From: Actinomycetota bacterium
GTDB taxonomy: Bacteria > Actinomycetota > Thermoleophilia > Solirubrobacterales > Solirubrobacteraceae
DNA: 64,000 bases
Assembly: GCA_018268595.1 (NCBI GenBank)
Contig: JAFDWH010000019.1
Location: forward strand, 158,017-222,016
Direction of reading: 5' to 3'
The notes beneath the pieces are model-generated. The model did not search any database and was not told the origin of the DNA. It was given only the letters and a program-made list of their open reading frames with translations. Made by a program: the position numbers and the translations under genes. Of this stretch, positions 6,529 to 15,321 are shown in pieces. Each line of letters starts with the position of its first letter. Positions within the stretch are counted from its first letter, which is position 1.

Positions 6529-7899
6529 ATGCTGCTGGCGACGACCAACTCCGGCACGCTGATCATCGCCCTGCCGGATCTCGAGCGGGAGCTCGGCACG
6601 AGCCTGCTCGCGCTCGTGTGGGTGATCCTCGCGTACATGATCGCCTCGACGGTCCTGGTCCTCACGTGCGGGCGGCTGTCCGACCTGTTCGGCCGCAAGC
6701 GCGCCTACGTCGCCGGCTTCGTCGTGTTCGCGCTCGCCTCGCTCGGCGCCGGCTTCGCGGCCGACGGCACGCAGCTGATCCTGTGGCGGATCGTCCAGGG
6801 CGTCGGCGCGGCGCTGCTGTTCGCGAACGCCTCCGCGCTCGTGACCGACGCGTTCCCGCGCGAGCAGCTCGGCGTCGCGATGGGCACGAACGTGATGGTC
6901 GCGGCGATCGGCCTCGTGATCGGGCCGGTGCTGGGCGGCGCGCTGGTCGCGGTCGGCTGGCAGTGGGTCTTCTGGTTCAACGTCCCGTTCGCGCTCGCCG
7001 GCAGCCTGTGGGGGTGGCTGATCCTGCACGAGCTGGCGAGACAGGACAGCGTGCGCGGCTTCGATCCGCTCGGCACGCTCACGTTCGTCGCGGGCCTGAC
7101 GGGCCTCGTGCTGGGGATCTCGCGCGGCGGCTTGTCCGGCTGGGGCGACCCGGTCGTGGTCGTCAGCCTCGCCGCCGCCGTCGTCCTGCTGCCGTCCTTC
7201 GTGCTGATCGAGCACCGCTCGCGCGCGCCGATGCTCGACCTGACGATCTTCGAGAACCGCCTGTTCGCGGCCGCGACCGGCGCCGCCTTCATCAACGGCC
7301 TGTCCCGCTTCGCGCTGATGTTCGTGTTCGTCTTCTACTTCCAGGGCGCGCAGGGCGACGACCCGATCACCGCCGGCCTGAAGCTCGCGCCGCTCGCGCT
7401 CGGGATGCTCGTCAGCTCGCCGCTGGCGGGCGCGTGGGCGGACCGCCGCGACTCGCGCGCGCTCGCCGCGCTCGGGATGCTCGTGACCGCCGCCGGGCTC
7501 GCGGGCATGACGCTGCTGGAGGCCGACTCGTCCTACTGGCTCTCGAGCCTGTGGCTGTTCGTCGTCGGCGTCGGCTCCGGCATGTTCAACTCGCCCAACA
7601 CGGCAGCGATGATGGGCACGGTCCCGCCGCATCGGCGCGGGATCGCCGCCGGTGCGCGGATGATGCTGCAGAACACCGGTGCGATCCTGTCGATCGCCTT
7701 CGTGCTCGCCGTCATCACCGCCGCCGTGCCGAGAGACGTGTTGTTCAAGATCTTCTCCGGGCTCGCCGCCGGCCTCACCAACGAGCAGCTCGCACCGTTC
7801 ATCTCCAACATGCACACGGCGCTGTGGGTGCTCGCGGCCGTCTCGCTGCTCGGCGCGTTCGTGTCGCTGCTGCGCCCGCGCCGGGAGGTGAGCGCGTGA
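6529..7899 (+). CDS. MFS transporter, DHA2 (14-TM drug efflux) family
   Basis: 456 residues from the first in-frame ATG. Similarity clearly begins earlier: codons from about 6481 read DHHHYKWWALSCTSLG, the family's normal start of TM1, but no ATG, GTG or TTG exists in frame between the stop at 6391 and 6529 (only ATC at 6412/6418/6421 and CTG at 6463). Motif A is G-RLSDLFGRKRAY; TM5 motif C is IGLVIGPVLGGALV. About 14 hydrophobic helices. It should export drugs or toxic organics by proton antiport. Overlaps merR by four bases (GTGA), and a MerR operator lies upstream. Confidence 0.88.
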   Translation: MLLATTNSGTLIIALPDLERELGTSLLALVWVILAYMIASTVLVLTCGRLSDLFGRKRAYVAGFVVFALASLGAGFAADGTQLILWRIVQGVGAALLFANASALVTDAFPREQLGVAMGTNVMVAAIGLVIGPVLGGALVAVGWQWVFWFNVPFALAGSLWGWLILHELARQDSVRGFDPLGTLTFVAGLTGLVLGISRGGLSGWGDPVVVVSLAAAVVLLPSFVLIEHRSRAPMLDLTIFENRLFAAATGAAFINGLSRFALMFVFVFYFQGAQGDDPITAGLKLAPLALGMLVSSPLAGAWADRRDSRALAALGMLVTAAGLAGMTLLEADSSYWLSSLWLFVVGVGSGMFNSPNTAAMMGTVPPHRRGIAAGARMMLQNTGAILSIAFVLAVITAAVPRDVLFKIFSGLAAGLTNEQLAPFISNMHTALWVLAAVSLLGAFVSLLRPRREVSA

Positions 7900-8348
7900 G
7901 CGCGCAGCAGGCGACGCTGCTGCGGATCGGCGACGTCGCGCGGCTCGTCGGGACGACGCCGCGGACGATCCGCTACTACGAGGAGAAGGGACTGCTGCCG
8001 CCGGCCGAAGGGCGCGCCGCCGGCCAGCACCGCCTCTACGACGAGCAGGACGTCGAGCGGCTGCGCGAGCTGCTGCGGATGCGCAACCTGCTCGGCGTGC
8101 CGCTGGAGGAGCTGCGCGAGCTGGTCGCGGTCGACGACGAGCGCGCGCTGCTGCGCAGCGAGCTGCACCGCACCGACGAGCGGAACGAGCGTGAGCGGAT
8201 CCTGCATCGCCTCGACGCGCTCGCCGAGCGCCAGCTCGCGGCCGTCGAGCGGCGCGCCGCGGAGCTGGACGAGCTGCGCGAGGAGATCGCCGCGCGTCGC
8301 GCGCGCATCGCCGAGCTGCTCGCCGAGTCCGAGCGCAGCAGCGGCTGA
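7896..8348 (+). CDS. MerR family transcriptional regulator
   Basis: 150 residues from GTG at 7896, with ribosome site GGGAGG inside the end of the transporter gene. The N-terminal winged helix-turn-helix reads LLRIGDVARLVGTTPRTIRY, then YEEKGLLPPAEGR, HRLYDEQDVERL. A long dimerisation coiled coil (residues 75-145) follows. There is no cysteine-rich metal loop, so it probably senses an organic ligand or has lost ligand binding. Translationally coupled to the exporter and probably binds the palindrome at 6394-6411. Confidence 0.9.
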   Translation: MSAQQATLLRIGDVARLVGTTPRTIRYYEEKGLLPPAEGRAAGQHRLYDEQDVERLRELLRMRNLLGVPLEELRELVAVDDERALLRSELHRTDERNERERILHRLDALAERQLAAVERRAAELDELREEIAARRARIAELLAESERSSG

Positions 8349-8396
8349 GCGCCCGGCCGTGCTACACGTGCGGCGCGAGCGGGAAAGCACCCCTTC

Positions 8397-9701
8397 GTGC
8401 CCCCTACGCTGGCCGATCGGATCGCGCCCGAGCTGACGCGGATCGCCGGCGGCGCGTTCGCGCGCCTGCCGCTCGCGCTGGAGCTGTGGGACGGCAGCGA
8501 GCTGCCGGCGAGCGCCGTGCCCGCAGCGCCGGCGCCGCCGCGGCTGCGCGTGCGCGACCCGCGCGCGCTGGCCACGATCGCCCGCCATCCGGACCAGCTC
8601 GGCCTCGGCCGCGCATGGGTCGCGGGCGCGCTCGAGCTGGACGGCGACGCCGAGGCGGCGCTGCGCGCCGGCGAGTCGCTGCGCGACACGCGCGTGTCGT
8701 GGTCCGACCGGCTGCGGGCACTGCGGCTGGCGCGTCGCGTCGGCGTGCCGTTGCTGCGACCGCTGCCGCGGCCGGCGGCGGAGGCGCGCCTGCGCGGCCG
8801 GCGCCACAGCCTGCGGCGCGACCGCGTCGCGGCCCGCCACCACTACGACGTGCCGACGAGCTTCTACCGGCTCGTGCTCGGCCCCTCGCTCGTCTACTCG
8901 TGCGCGTGCTTCGCGGCGCCCGACGAGTCGCTCGAGTCCGCGCAGGAGCGCAAGCTCGAGCGCGTCTGCCGCAAGCTCGGGCTGGAGCAGGACCAGCGGC
9001 TGCTCGACGTCGGCTGTGGCTGGGGCTCGCTGCTGCTGCACGCCGCGCAGCGTCACGGCGTGCGCGGGCTCGGGATCACGCTCTCGCGCGCGCAGGCGCA
9101 GGAGGCGCGCCGGCGGATCGCGGCGGCGGGGCTGGCCGACCGCGTCGAGGTCCGTGTCGCGGACTACCGCGAGCTGGACGGCGAGCGCTTCGACGCGGTC
9201 GCCTCGATCGGGATGGTCGAGCACGTCGGCGTCGACCTGCTGACGACGTACGCCCGGCAGCTCGCGACGCTCGTGCGCCCCGGCGGGCGGATCCTCAACC
9301 ACGGGATCGTGCGGCTCACGCCGGCGCCCCGCTCGGATCGCACGTTCATCGCGCGCTACGTCTTCCCGGACGGCGAGCTGCACCCCCTCAGCGCGGTGCT
9401 GACGGCGTTCGAGCTGGCTCGCCTGGAGGTGCGTGACGTCGAGACGCTGCGCGAGCACTACCCGCTGACGCTGCGCGCCTGGAGTCGCAACCTCGCACGC
9501 GAGCGCGAGGCGGCGGTCGCCCAGGCGGGCGCGCAGCGTGAGCGCGTCTGGCGGCTCTACATGGCCGGCGCCGCGCTCGCGTTCGAGCGCGGCGAGATCG
9601 GCGTCTTCCAGACCCTGGCGGTGCGGCCGGGCGCGCCGCACCGCCTGCCCCTGCTGCGCGACGCGCAGCCGGCGGCCGCGCGTGCGGTCGTCGCCGCGTA
9701 G
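8397..9701 (+). CDS. cyclopropane-fatty-acyl-phospholipid synthase family methyltransferase
   Basis: 434 residues from GTG. The N-terminal lipid-side domain includes RDPRALATIARHPDQLGLGRAW. The family block HHYDVPTSFYRLVLGPSLVYSCACF is near residue 150. The SAM-binding loop LLDVGCGWGSLLLHAA is near residue 202. IGMVEHVG and the NHGIVR and YVFPDGELHPLS blocks follow. It transfers a methylene from S-adenosylmethionine to a lipid cis double bond at the membrane. The catalytic bicarbonate-site region (S-C-A-C-F, E in MVEHV) looks intact. Monocistronic. Confidence 0.9.
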   Translation: MPPTLADRIAPELTRIAGGAFARLPLALELWDGSELPASAVPAAPAPPRLRVRDPRALATIARHPDQLGLGRAWVAGALELDGDAEAALRAGESLRDTRVSWSDRLRALRLARRVGVPLLRPLPRPAAEARLRGRRHSLRRDRVAARHHYDVPTSFYRLVLGPSLVYSCACFAAPDESLESAQERKLERVCRKLGLEQDQRLLDVGCGWGSLLLHAAQRHGVRGLGITLSRAQAQEARRRIAAAGLADRVEVRVADYRELDGERFDAVASIGMVEHVGVDLLTTYARQLATLVRPGGRILNHGIVRLTPAPRSDRTFIARYVFPDGELHPLSAVLTAFELARLEVRDVETLREHYPLTLRAWSRNLAREREAAVAQAGAQRERVWRLYMAGAALAFERGEIGVFQTLAVRPGAPHRLPLLRDAQPAAARAVVAA

Positions 9702-9802
9702 CCGGGCGCGAGCGCCGGCCCGGCGCGGCCTGATGGCCAATTCCAGGATCTCGCGGCGCGAGGGTCACGCTGGCCGGCGCCGGGCGTCACACGGCGTCTC
9801 GC

Positions 9803-9819
9803 CGATGCCATCGGCATCG
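9803..9819. other. 7-bp stem with ATC loop in the thrS upstream region
   Basis: CGATGCC-ATC-GGCATCG. The 208-base gap 9702-9909 shows nothing else except the thrS -10 box. It may terminate the preceding gene. Confidence 0.35.
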
Positions 9820-9894
9820 CCTTCGACACCGCATGTCGTCCGGCATCCGCCCATCGCACCCCTCGCATCCACGATCTCGCTGGAATCGACCATC

Positions 9895-9900
9895 TAGGAT
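9895..9900 (+). promoter_or_regulatory. leaderless -10 box (TAGGAT) of thrS
   Basis: TAGGAT ends 9 bases before the thrS ATG; identical hexamer and spacing occur before pheS. No ribosome site and no T-box structure is present. Confidence 0.65.
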
Positions 9901-9909
9901 CCCCCTCCG

Positions 9910-11829
9910 ATGCGGATCCTGCTGCCCGACGACACTGAGCTGGCGCTCGAGGACGGCGCCACCGGCGCCGACGCCGCCGCTGCGATCGGCGCCGGCCTCG
10001 CGCGCGCCGCGCTCGCGGTGAAGGCCGACGGGCGCCTGCAGGACCTCTCGGCGCCGCTGCACGACGGCGCGCGGCTGGAGATCGTCACGCCCTCCAGCGA
10101 CGACGCGCTCGAGCTGCTGCGCCACGACACCGCGCACGTGCTGGCGGCGGCCGTGATGGACCTCTATCCGGGCGTGAAGATCTCGATCGGCCCTCCGATC
10201 GAGCACGGCTTCTACTACGACTTCGAGTTCCCCGACGGCGTCACGATCTCCGACGCCGACTTCGAGCGCATCGAGGCGAAGATGCGCGAGCACGTGAAGG
10301 CCGACGAGCGCTTCGCGCGCGAGGACGTCAGCGTCGGCGAGGCGCTCGAGCGCTTCGTGCGCGAGGACCAGCCCTACAAGGTCGAGCTGATCGAGGACCT
10401 CGTGAGAAACGAAGGCGTCGAGACCGTCTCGCTCTACACGAACGGCCCCTTCACGGACCTCTGCCGCGGCCCGCACGGTCCCGGCACGAAGCGCATCAAG
10501 GCGTTCAAGCTGCAGTCGGTCGCGGGCGCCTACTGGCGCGGCGACGCGAGCCGCACGATGCTCACGCGCATCTACGGCACCGCCTTCTTCTCCAGAGAGG
10601 AGCTGGCCGAGCACCTGGAGCGGTTGGAGGAGGCGAAAGCGCGCGACCACCGCAAGCTCGGCGTCGAGCTGGGCCTGTTCCGCTTCTCGCCGGTCGCGCC
10701 GGGCGCGGCCTTCTGGCTGCCGCACGGCACGCGCGTCTTCAACGCGCTCGTCGCGCTCTCACGCGAGATGGGCGAGCTTCACGGTTATTCAGAGGTCAAG
10801 ACGCCGCAGATCTTCGACAGCGTGCTGTGGGAGACCTCCGGCCACTGGGGCAAGTACCGCGAGAACATGTTCGTCACGCAGGCCGAGGAGCGGCAGATGG
10901 CGATCAAGCCGATGAACTGCCCCGGCCACGCGCACCTCTATGCGAGCGAGCGCCACTCCTACAAGGAGCTGCCGATCCGCTACAGCGAGCCCGGCCTGCT
11001 GCACCGCAACGAGCCGTCCGGCACGCTGCACGGGCTGCTGCGCGTGCGCCACTTCGCGCAGGACGACGCCCACATCTTCTGCACCGAGGAGCAGGTGCAG
11101 GACGAGGTGGTCGGCTGCCTCGACTTCGCCTTCTCGACGCTCGGCCTGTTCGGCTTCGACGTCCAGCTCGAGCTGTCGACGCGCCCGGAGAACCGCATCG
11201 GCAGCGACGAGATGTGGGACCGCGCGGAGGGCAAGCTGCGCCAGGCGCTGGAGGACCGTGGGCTCGCCTACGAGTTGAACGAGGGCGACGGCGCCTTCTA
11301 CGGCCCGAAGATCGACTACCACGTGAAGGACTCGCTCGGCCGCTCGTGGCAGCTCGGCACCGTCCAGCTCGACTACTCGATGCCGGAGCGCTTCGGCCTC
11401 ACGTACACCGGCGCGGACGACCGAGAGCACCGGCCGGTGATGATCCACCGTGCCGCGTTCGGCTCCTACGAGCGCTTCATCGGGATCCTGATCGAGCACC
11501 TCGCGGGGCGCTTCCCGCTGTGGCTCGCGCCCGTGCAGGCGATCGTGCTGCCGATCGCCGACCGCCACAACGCCTACGCGTCCGAGGTCGTCGAGGCGCT
11601 GCGCGCGGCGGGCCTGCGGGTGGAGGTGGACGAGCGCGGCGAGTCGGTCGGTCGCAAGATCCGCGACGCCGAGCTGCGCAAGATCCCGCTGATGCTCGTC
11701 GTCGGCGACGCGGAGGCGGACGGCGGCACCGTCTCGGTGCGCGAGCACGGGGCGGAGGAGGCGAGAGGCGTGCCGGTGGCGGAGCTCGCTGCCCGCATCG
11801 CCGAGCAGGCGGCCGCGCGCGCCGCGTGA
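9910..11829 (+). CDS. thrS: threonyl-tRNA synthetase
   Basis: 639 residues, full family length. Domains in order: TGS (1-60), editing domain with HDTAH and the TDLCRGPH strand, then the class II catalytic core with NCPGH (zinc Cys), motif 2 around HRNEPSGTLHGLLRVR, QDDAH (zinc His), motif 3 IHRAAFGSYERFIGILIEH, and the C-terminal anticodon-binding domain (APVQAIVLPI...GRKIRDAE). Charges tRNA-Thr and deacylates mischarged Ser. First gene of the translation block; the leader is too short for attenuation control. Confidence 0.98.
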   Translation: MRILLPDDTELALEDGATGADAAAAIGAGLARAALAVKADGRLQDLSAPLHDGARLEIVTPSSDDALELLRHDTAHVLAAAVMDLYPGVKISIGPPIEHGFYYDFEFPDGVTISDADFERIEAKMREHVKADERFAREDVSVGEALERFVREDQPYKVELIEDLVRNEGVETVSLYTNGPFTDLCRGPHGPGTKRIKAFKLQSVAGAYWRGDASRTMLTRIYGTAFFSREELAEHLERLEEAKARDHRKLGVELGLFRFSPVAPGAAFWLPHGTRVFNALVALSREMGELHGYSEVKTPQIFDSVLWETSGHWGKYRENMFVTQAEERQMAIKPMNCPGHAHLYASERHSYKELPIRYSEPGLLHRNEPSGTLHGLLRVRHFAQDDAHIFCTEEQVQDEVVGCLDFAFSTLGLFGFDVQLELSTRPENRIGSDEMWDRAEGKLRQALEDRGLAYELNEGDGAFYGPKIDYHVKDSLGRSWQLGTVQLDYSMPERFGLTYTGADDREHRPVMIHRAAFGSYERFIGILIEHLAGRFPLWLAPVQAIVLPIADRHNAYASEVVEALRAAGLRVEVDERGESVGRKIRDAELRKIPLMLVVGDAEADGGTVSVREHGAEEARGVPVAELAARIAEQAAARAA

Positions 11830-11861
11830 GACGCACCCGTCGCCACTTCGCGATCCGCCGC

Positions 11862-11867
11862 TATACT
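11862..11867 (+). promoter_or_regulatory. -10 box (TATACT) of infC region
   Basis: TATACT lies 12 bases before the ATG of a 12-codon ORF (11880) and 74 bases before the infC start. Confidence 0.6.
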
Positions 11868-11879
11868 CGCCCGACGTTG

Positions 11880-11918
11880 ATGATTTGTCCGTCCACCGAA
11901 CCGCGCCTCCCCGCTTGA
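11880..11918 (+). CDS. possible 12-codon leader peptide upstream of infC
   Basis: ATG at 11880 to TGA at 11918 encodes MICPSTEPRLPA. Its distance from TATACT (12 bases) matches that of leaderless genes in the window, so a ribosome could start on the 5' end of the infC mRNA and stop 23 bases before infC. A regulatory role is inference; chance is possible for so short an ORF. Confidence 0.35.
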   Translation: MICPSTEPRLPA

Positions 11919-11941
11919 CGCGCACGCACGCCGCCAGCTAA

Positions 11942-12853
11942 GTGCCGGTTCCGCGACGATTCGACCGGCGCCCGCCCGAGCGGGACACGACGCGCATCAA
12001 CGAACGCATCCGCGTTCCGGAGGTGCGGCTCATCGACGACGAGGGTCAGCAGGTGGGGATCCTCAAGACGCCCGATGCGCTGCGCTATGCGCAGGAGCGC
12101 GACCTCGACCTCGTCGAGGTGGCCGCCGACGCGCGCCCGCCCGTCTGCCGCGTGCTCGACTACTCGAAGTACAAGTACGAGCAGGCGCAGAAGCAGAAGG
12201 CCGCGCGCAAGCACCAGCAGCAGATCACGATCCGCGAGATCAAGTTCCGCCCGAAGATCGCGCAGAACGACTACGACACGAAGAAGGGGCACGTCACCCG
12301 CTTCCTCAAGCACAAGGACAAGGTCAAGGTCACGATCATGTTCCGCGGGCGCGAGGTGACGCATCCGGAGCGCGGGCAGATGCTGCTGGAGAGACTTGCG
12401 GAGGAGCTGGCCGAGCTGGCCGTCGTCGAGCAGCGTCCGATCCAGGACGGCCGCAACATGACGATGATGCTCGGGCCCTCCAAGGCGATCCTCGCCGAGG
12501 GCGCGGACGCGAGAGCGGCCGCGGACGGCGGGGATGCTCCCGCGGCCGAGGCGAGCGCCGCTCCGGCCGACGAGGCGAGAGCTGTCGCGCCGGCCGAGGA
12601 GAGCGCCGCTCCCGCTGAGGAGGCAGCTGCTCCCGCCGACGAGATGCCCGCCGCACCCGCCGACGAGGTGCCCGCCGCGCCCGTCGGCGAGGAGAGCGCT
12701 GCTCCCGCTGAGGAGGCAGCCGCTCCCGCCGACGAGGCGCCTGCCGCGCCCGCCGACGAGGCGAGCGCCGACAGCGCCGCGGCCGGCGACGCCGCCGCCG
12801 ACGGCAAGCCGCCCGCCAGAAGACCCGCCGCCAAGCGCGCCGCCGCGCGCTAG
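11942..12853 (+). CDS. infC: translation initiation factor IF-3 with long acidic Ala/Pro tail
   Basis: 303 residues from GTG, which directly follows an in-frame TAA. Residues 15-85 are the IF3 N-domain ([37 protein letters not shown]) and about 92-178 the C-domain ([27 protein letters not shown]). IF3 prevents subunit joining and checks the start codon on 30S. Typical IF3 is about 180 residues; here some 115 extra residues of Ala, Pro, Glu, Asp follow, with a 31-residue duplication, ending in a basic Lys/Arg-Ala tail. No ribosome site visible. Two small gaps separate it from thrS and a GH3 gene. Confidence 0.95.
   Translation: MPVPRRFDRRPPERDTTRINERIRVPEVRLIDDEGQQVGILKTPDALRYAQERDLDLVEVAADARPPVCRVLDYSKYKYEQAQKQKAARKHQQQITIREIKFRPKIAQNDYDTKKGHVTRFLKHKDKVKVTIMFRGREVTHPERGQMLLERLAEELAELAVVEQRPIQDGRNMTMMLGPSKAILAEGADARAAADGGDAPAAEASAAPADEARAVAPAEESAAPAEEAAAPADEMPAAPADEVPAAPVGEESAAPAEEAAAPADEAPAAPADEASADSAAAGDAAADGKPPARRPAAKRAAAR
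12596..12760 (+). repeat. 93-base tandem duplication within infC
   Basis: 12596-12667 and 12689-12760 are near-identical copies spaced 93 bases (31 codons) apart, encoding [20 protein letters not shown] sequence in the C-terminal extension. Confidence 0.75.
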
Positions 12854-12871
12854 CGTCCCGCCGCGCCGCGG

Positions 12872-13945
12872 ATGCTCGCGTCGCTGCTGGCCGTCGCCGC
12901 GTTCGCCGGGCTCGGCGGCGGCGCGCCCGGCCCGAGCGCCGGCGCGGCAGACCTGCCGCTCACGCAGGCGATCGGCCAGCGGATCGTCGTCTCGCTCCCC
13001 GGCACGACCGTGCCCGACGCGCTCGCGCGGCAGGTGCGCCGCGGCGAGGTCGCCGGCGTGATCCTGTTCGGCCGCAACGTCGCCTCGCGCACGCAGCTGC
13101 GCACGCTCACCGCCCGCCTGCAGGCCGAGCGCCGGCGCGGGCCTGCCGCGCTGCGCGACCTGCCGCTGCTCGTGCTGATCGACCAGGAGGGCGGGCTCGT
13201 GAAGCGCCTGCCGGGCGCGCCCTCGCGCTCGGCGGCGGGCATGGGCGCGACCGGCAGCGTCGCCACCGTGCGCGCGGAGGGCGTCGCGACCGCGCGCAAC
13301 CTGCGCGGCGTCGGCGTCAACGTCGACCTCGCGCCGGTGCTCGACCTCGGCCTGCGCGGCTCGTTCCAGCGCGCGACCAGCCGCGCGTTCGGCGCCACGC
13401 CGGCGGCCGTCGCCCGCTACGGCGGCGCGTTCGCGGACGGTCTGGCGGCCGGCGGAGTGCTGGCGGCGGCGAAGCACTTCCCCGGGCTCGGTCGCGCCAC
13501 GACGAACGAGGACCTGCGGCTGAACCGCATCGAGGTCGACCGCGACCTGCTGCGCGCCGCCGACGAGGCGCCGTTCGCGGCAGCCGCGCGGCAGGGCGTG
13601 CCGCTGACGATGGTCTCGACCGGCGTCTACCCGGCGCTCTCGTCGCGCCCCGCGATGTTCGCGCCGCAGGTCGCGACGCACGAGCTGCGCGACGTCGTCG
13701 GCTTCGGCGGCGTCTCGATCACCGACGACCTCGAGGTGCCGGCGCTCGCCGGGCTGTCGCCCGAGCGCAAGGCGCTCGCGGCCGTCCGTGCCGGCGACGA
13801 CCTGCTGCTGTTCTGCCAGACGGCGGACGCCGCGCGGCGCGGCGCGGCGGCGCTGCGGCGCGCGGTCGCGCAGGGAACGGTCGCCCGCGCGGCGATCGAC
13901 GCGGGCGCCGACCGCGTGCTCGCGCTGCGAGAGCGTCTGCGCTGA
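12872..13945 (+). CDS. glycoside hydrolase family 3 (NagZ-like), secreted
   Basis: 357 residues with a hydrophobic N-terminal signal (1-26). GH3 N-domain features: [41 protein letters not shown], and the nucleophile block [12 protein letters not shown]. In classical NagZ the loop after KHFPG carries an Asp-His acid/base pair; here it is GRATTNEDL with no His, so the catalytic mechanism or activity may differ. It probably acts on cell-wall muropeptides or another beta-glycoside outside the membrane. It sits between infC and rpmI, which are normally adjacent. Confidence 0.85.
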   Translation: MLASLLAVAAFAGLGGGAPGPSAGAADLPLTQAIGQRIVVSLPGTTVPDALARQVRRGEVAGVILFGRNVASRTQLRTLTARLQAERRRGPAALRDLPLLVLIDQEGGLVKRLPGAPSRSAAGMGATGSVATVRAEGVATARNLRGVGVNVDLAPVLDLGLRGSFQRATSRAFGATPAAVARYGGAFADGLAAGGVLAAAKHFPGLGRATTNEDLRLNRIEVDRDLLRAADEAPFAAAARQGVPLTMVSTGVYPALSSRPAMFAPQVATHELRDVVGFGGVSITDDLEVPALAGLSPERKALAAVRAGDDLLLFCQTADAARRGAAALRRAVAQGTVARAAIDAGADRVLALRERLR

Positions 13946-13969
13946 GTCTCTGCTTTACTACGCGACTCA

Positions 13970-14170
13970 ATGCCGAAGATGAAGACGCATTCCGGCGCCA
14001 AGAAGCGCTTCAAGGTGTCCGCCAAGGGCAAGGTCCGCGGCCGGCACGCCAACTCGAGCCACATCCTCGAGAAGAAGTCCCCGAAGCGGAAGCGCCGGCT
14101 CGGCAACCCCGCCGCGATCAGCGACCACGACGCTCCGCGCGTCAAGAAGCTGCTGGGGGTGGGCAAGTGA
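13970..14170 (+). CDS. rpmI: 50S ribosomal protein L35
   Basis: 66 residues: [20 protein letters not shown] start, [15 protein letters not shown] core, VKKLLG end, all conserved in L35. Highly basic. The stop overlaps the GTG of rplT. TTTACT lies 10 bases before the ATG and may be its -10 box. Confidence 0.98.
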   Translation: MPKMKTHSGAKKRFKVSAKGKVRGRHANSSHILEKKSPKRKRRLGNPAAISDHDAPRVKKLLGVGK

Positions 14171-14532
14171 CGCGCGTCAAGCGGTCCGTCCACGCCAAGA
14201 AGAAGCGGCGCGAGGTCCTCGAGCTGACGAGAGGCTTCCGCGGCGAGGCGAACCACAACTACAGACGCGCGAAGGAGGCCTTGCTCAAGGCCGACCAGTA
14301 CCGCTACCGCGACCGGCGCAACCGCAAGCGCGACTTCCGTCGCCTGTGGATCACGCGCATCAACGCGGCCGCGCGTCAGCACGACCTCTCCTACTCGCAG
14401 TTCATGCACGGCCTGCAGCTGGCCGGGGTCGAGGTCGACCGCAAGATCCTCGCGGACATCGCCGTCCGCGACGCAGAGGCGTTCCGCCGATTCGCCGAGC
14501 GCGCCCGCGAGGCGTTGGCTGCGGCTGCCTAG
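14167..14532 (+). CDS. rplT: 50S ribosomal protein L20
   Basis: 121 residues from GTG overlapping the rpmI stop (GTGA). It shows [48 protein letters not shown] and the C-terminal [17 protein letters not shown], the usual L20 pattern and length. L20 assembles 23S rRNA and in some bacteria represses its operon. A terminator follows. Confidence 0.98.
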   Translation: MTRVKRSVHAKKKRREVLELTRGFRGEANHNYRRAKEALLKADQYRYRDRRNRKRDFRRLWITRINAAARQHDLSYSQFMHGLQLAGVEVDRKILADIAVRDAEAFRRFAERAREALAAAA

Positions 14533-14556
14533 CCGAACCGCCGACCGACTCGAACC

Positions 14557-14593
14557 GGGCGCCGCTTCCGCAAGGACGGCGCCCTTCTTCGTT
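14557..14593 (+). terminator. terminator after rplT
   Basis: Perfect 8-bp stem GGGCGCCG/CGGCGCCC (14557-14564 with 14577-14584), followed by the T-rich TTCTTCGTT. Separates the ribosomal operon from the methyltransferase. Confidence 0.75.
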
Positions 14594-14595
14594 AA

Positions 14596-15321
14596 ATGAC
14601 CATCACATCGCCCCACAACGACAAGCTGAAGGAGATCCGCAAGCTCGCGCGGCGGCGGGAGCGCGTGCTCAGCGGCCGCTTCGTCGCGGAGGGCGAGGAC
14701 CTGCTGGCGGCCGCCGACGCGGCCGGCTGGCAGGCACTCGAGCGCTACGTCGCGGCGGGCAGCGGGTTGACCGGCGTCGAGGTCGAGGGGGAACTGCTGG
14801 CGGGCGTCTCGCAGCTCGGCTCCGGGACGCGCGCGCTCGGCGTCTACGAGCAGCGCTGGGCCGACGCGCCGACCGGGCCGCTGTGCGTCGCGCTGCACGG
14901 GATCGCCGACCCCGGCAACGTCGGCACGATCCTGCGTTCGGCGCTCGCGTTCGGCGCCGACTCGGTCGCGCTGGGGCGGGACTGCGCCGACCCCTACGGG
15001 TTCAAGGCGGTGCGGGCCTCGATGGGCGCGCTGTTCGCGGTGCCGCTCGCGCGCTACGACGCGCTCGACGCGCTGCCCGGCACCGTCGTCGCGCTCGACG
15101 CGCACGCGCAGGAGGCGATCGGCGCGCTGGTGGGGCCGCTCACGCTGCTGGTCGGCGCCGAGCGGACGGGGCTGCCGGCCGACGTGCTGGCGGCGGCCGA
15201 CCGCGTCGTGCGGATCCCGATCGCCTCCGAGTCGCTCAACGCCGCGATGGCCGCGACCGTCGCGCTCTACGAGGTCACGCGCGGCACCGTCGCCACGGAC
15301 CATAGGATGCCGACGCCATGA
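14596..15321 (+). CDS. SpoU/TrmH-family RNA 2'-O-methyltransferase
   Basis: 241 residues. N-terminal RNA-binding part (SPHNDKLKEIRKLARRRER, FVAEGEDLL), then the SPOUT knot: motif 1 DPGNVGTILRSA, motif 2 LLVGAERTGLP and motif 3 VRIPIASESLNAAMAATVAL. It should methylate a ribose in 23S rRNA or tRNA using SAM; the exact nucleotide cannot be told from sequence. This gene commonly lies between rplT and pheS in high-GC Gram-positives. Its last bases overlap pheS (ATGA) and it contains the pheS -10 box. Confidence 0.92.
   Translation: MTITSPHNDKLKEIRKLARRRERVLSGRFVAEGEDLLAAADAAGWQALERYVAAGSGLTGVEVEGELLAGVSQLGSGTRALGVYEQRWADAPTGPLCVALHGIADPGNVGTILRSALAFGADSVALGRDCADPYGFKAVRASMGALFAVPLARYDALDALPGTVVALDAHAQEAIGALVGPLTLLVGAERTGLPADVLAAADRVVRIPIASESLNAAMAATVALYEVTRGTVATDHRMPTP
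15303..15308 (+). promoter_or_regulatory. internal -10 box (TAGGAT) of pheS
   Basis: TAGGAT ends 9 bases before the pheS ATG, inside the end of the methyltransferase gene; same hexamer and spacing as thrS. Confidence 0.6.

Noticed and set aside
9702..9909. T-box riboswitch before thrS
   Set aside because: No T-box sequence or specifier loop, and the start is leaderless with a -10 box 9 bases upstream.
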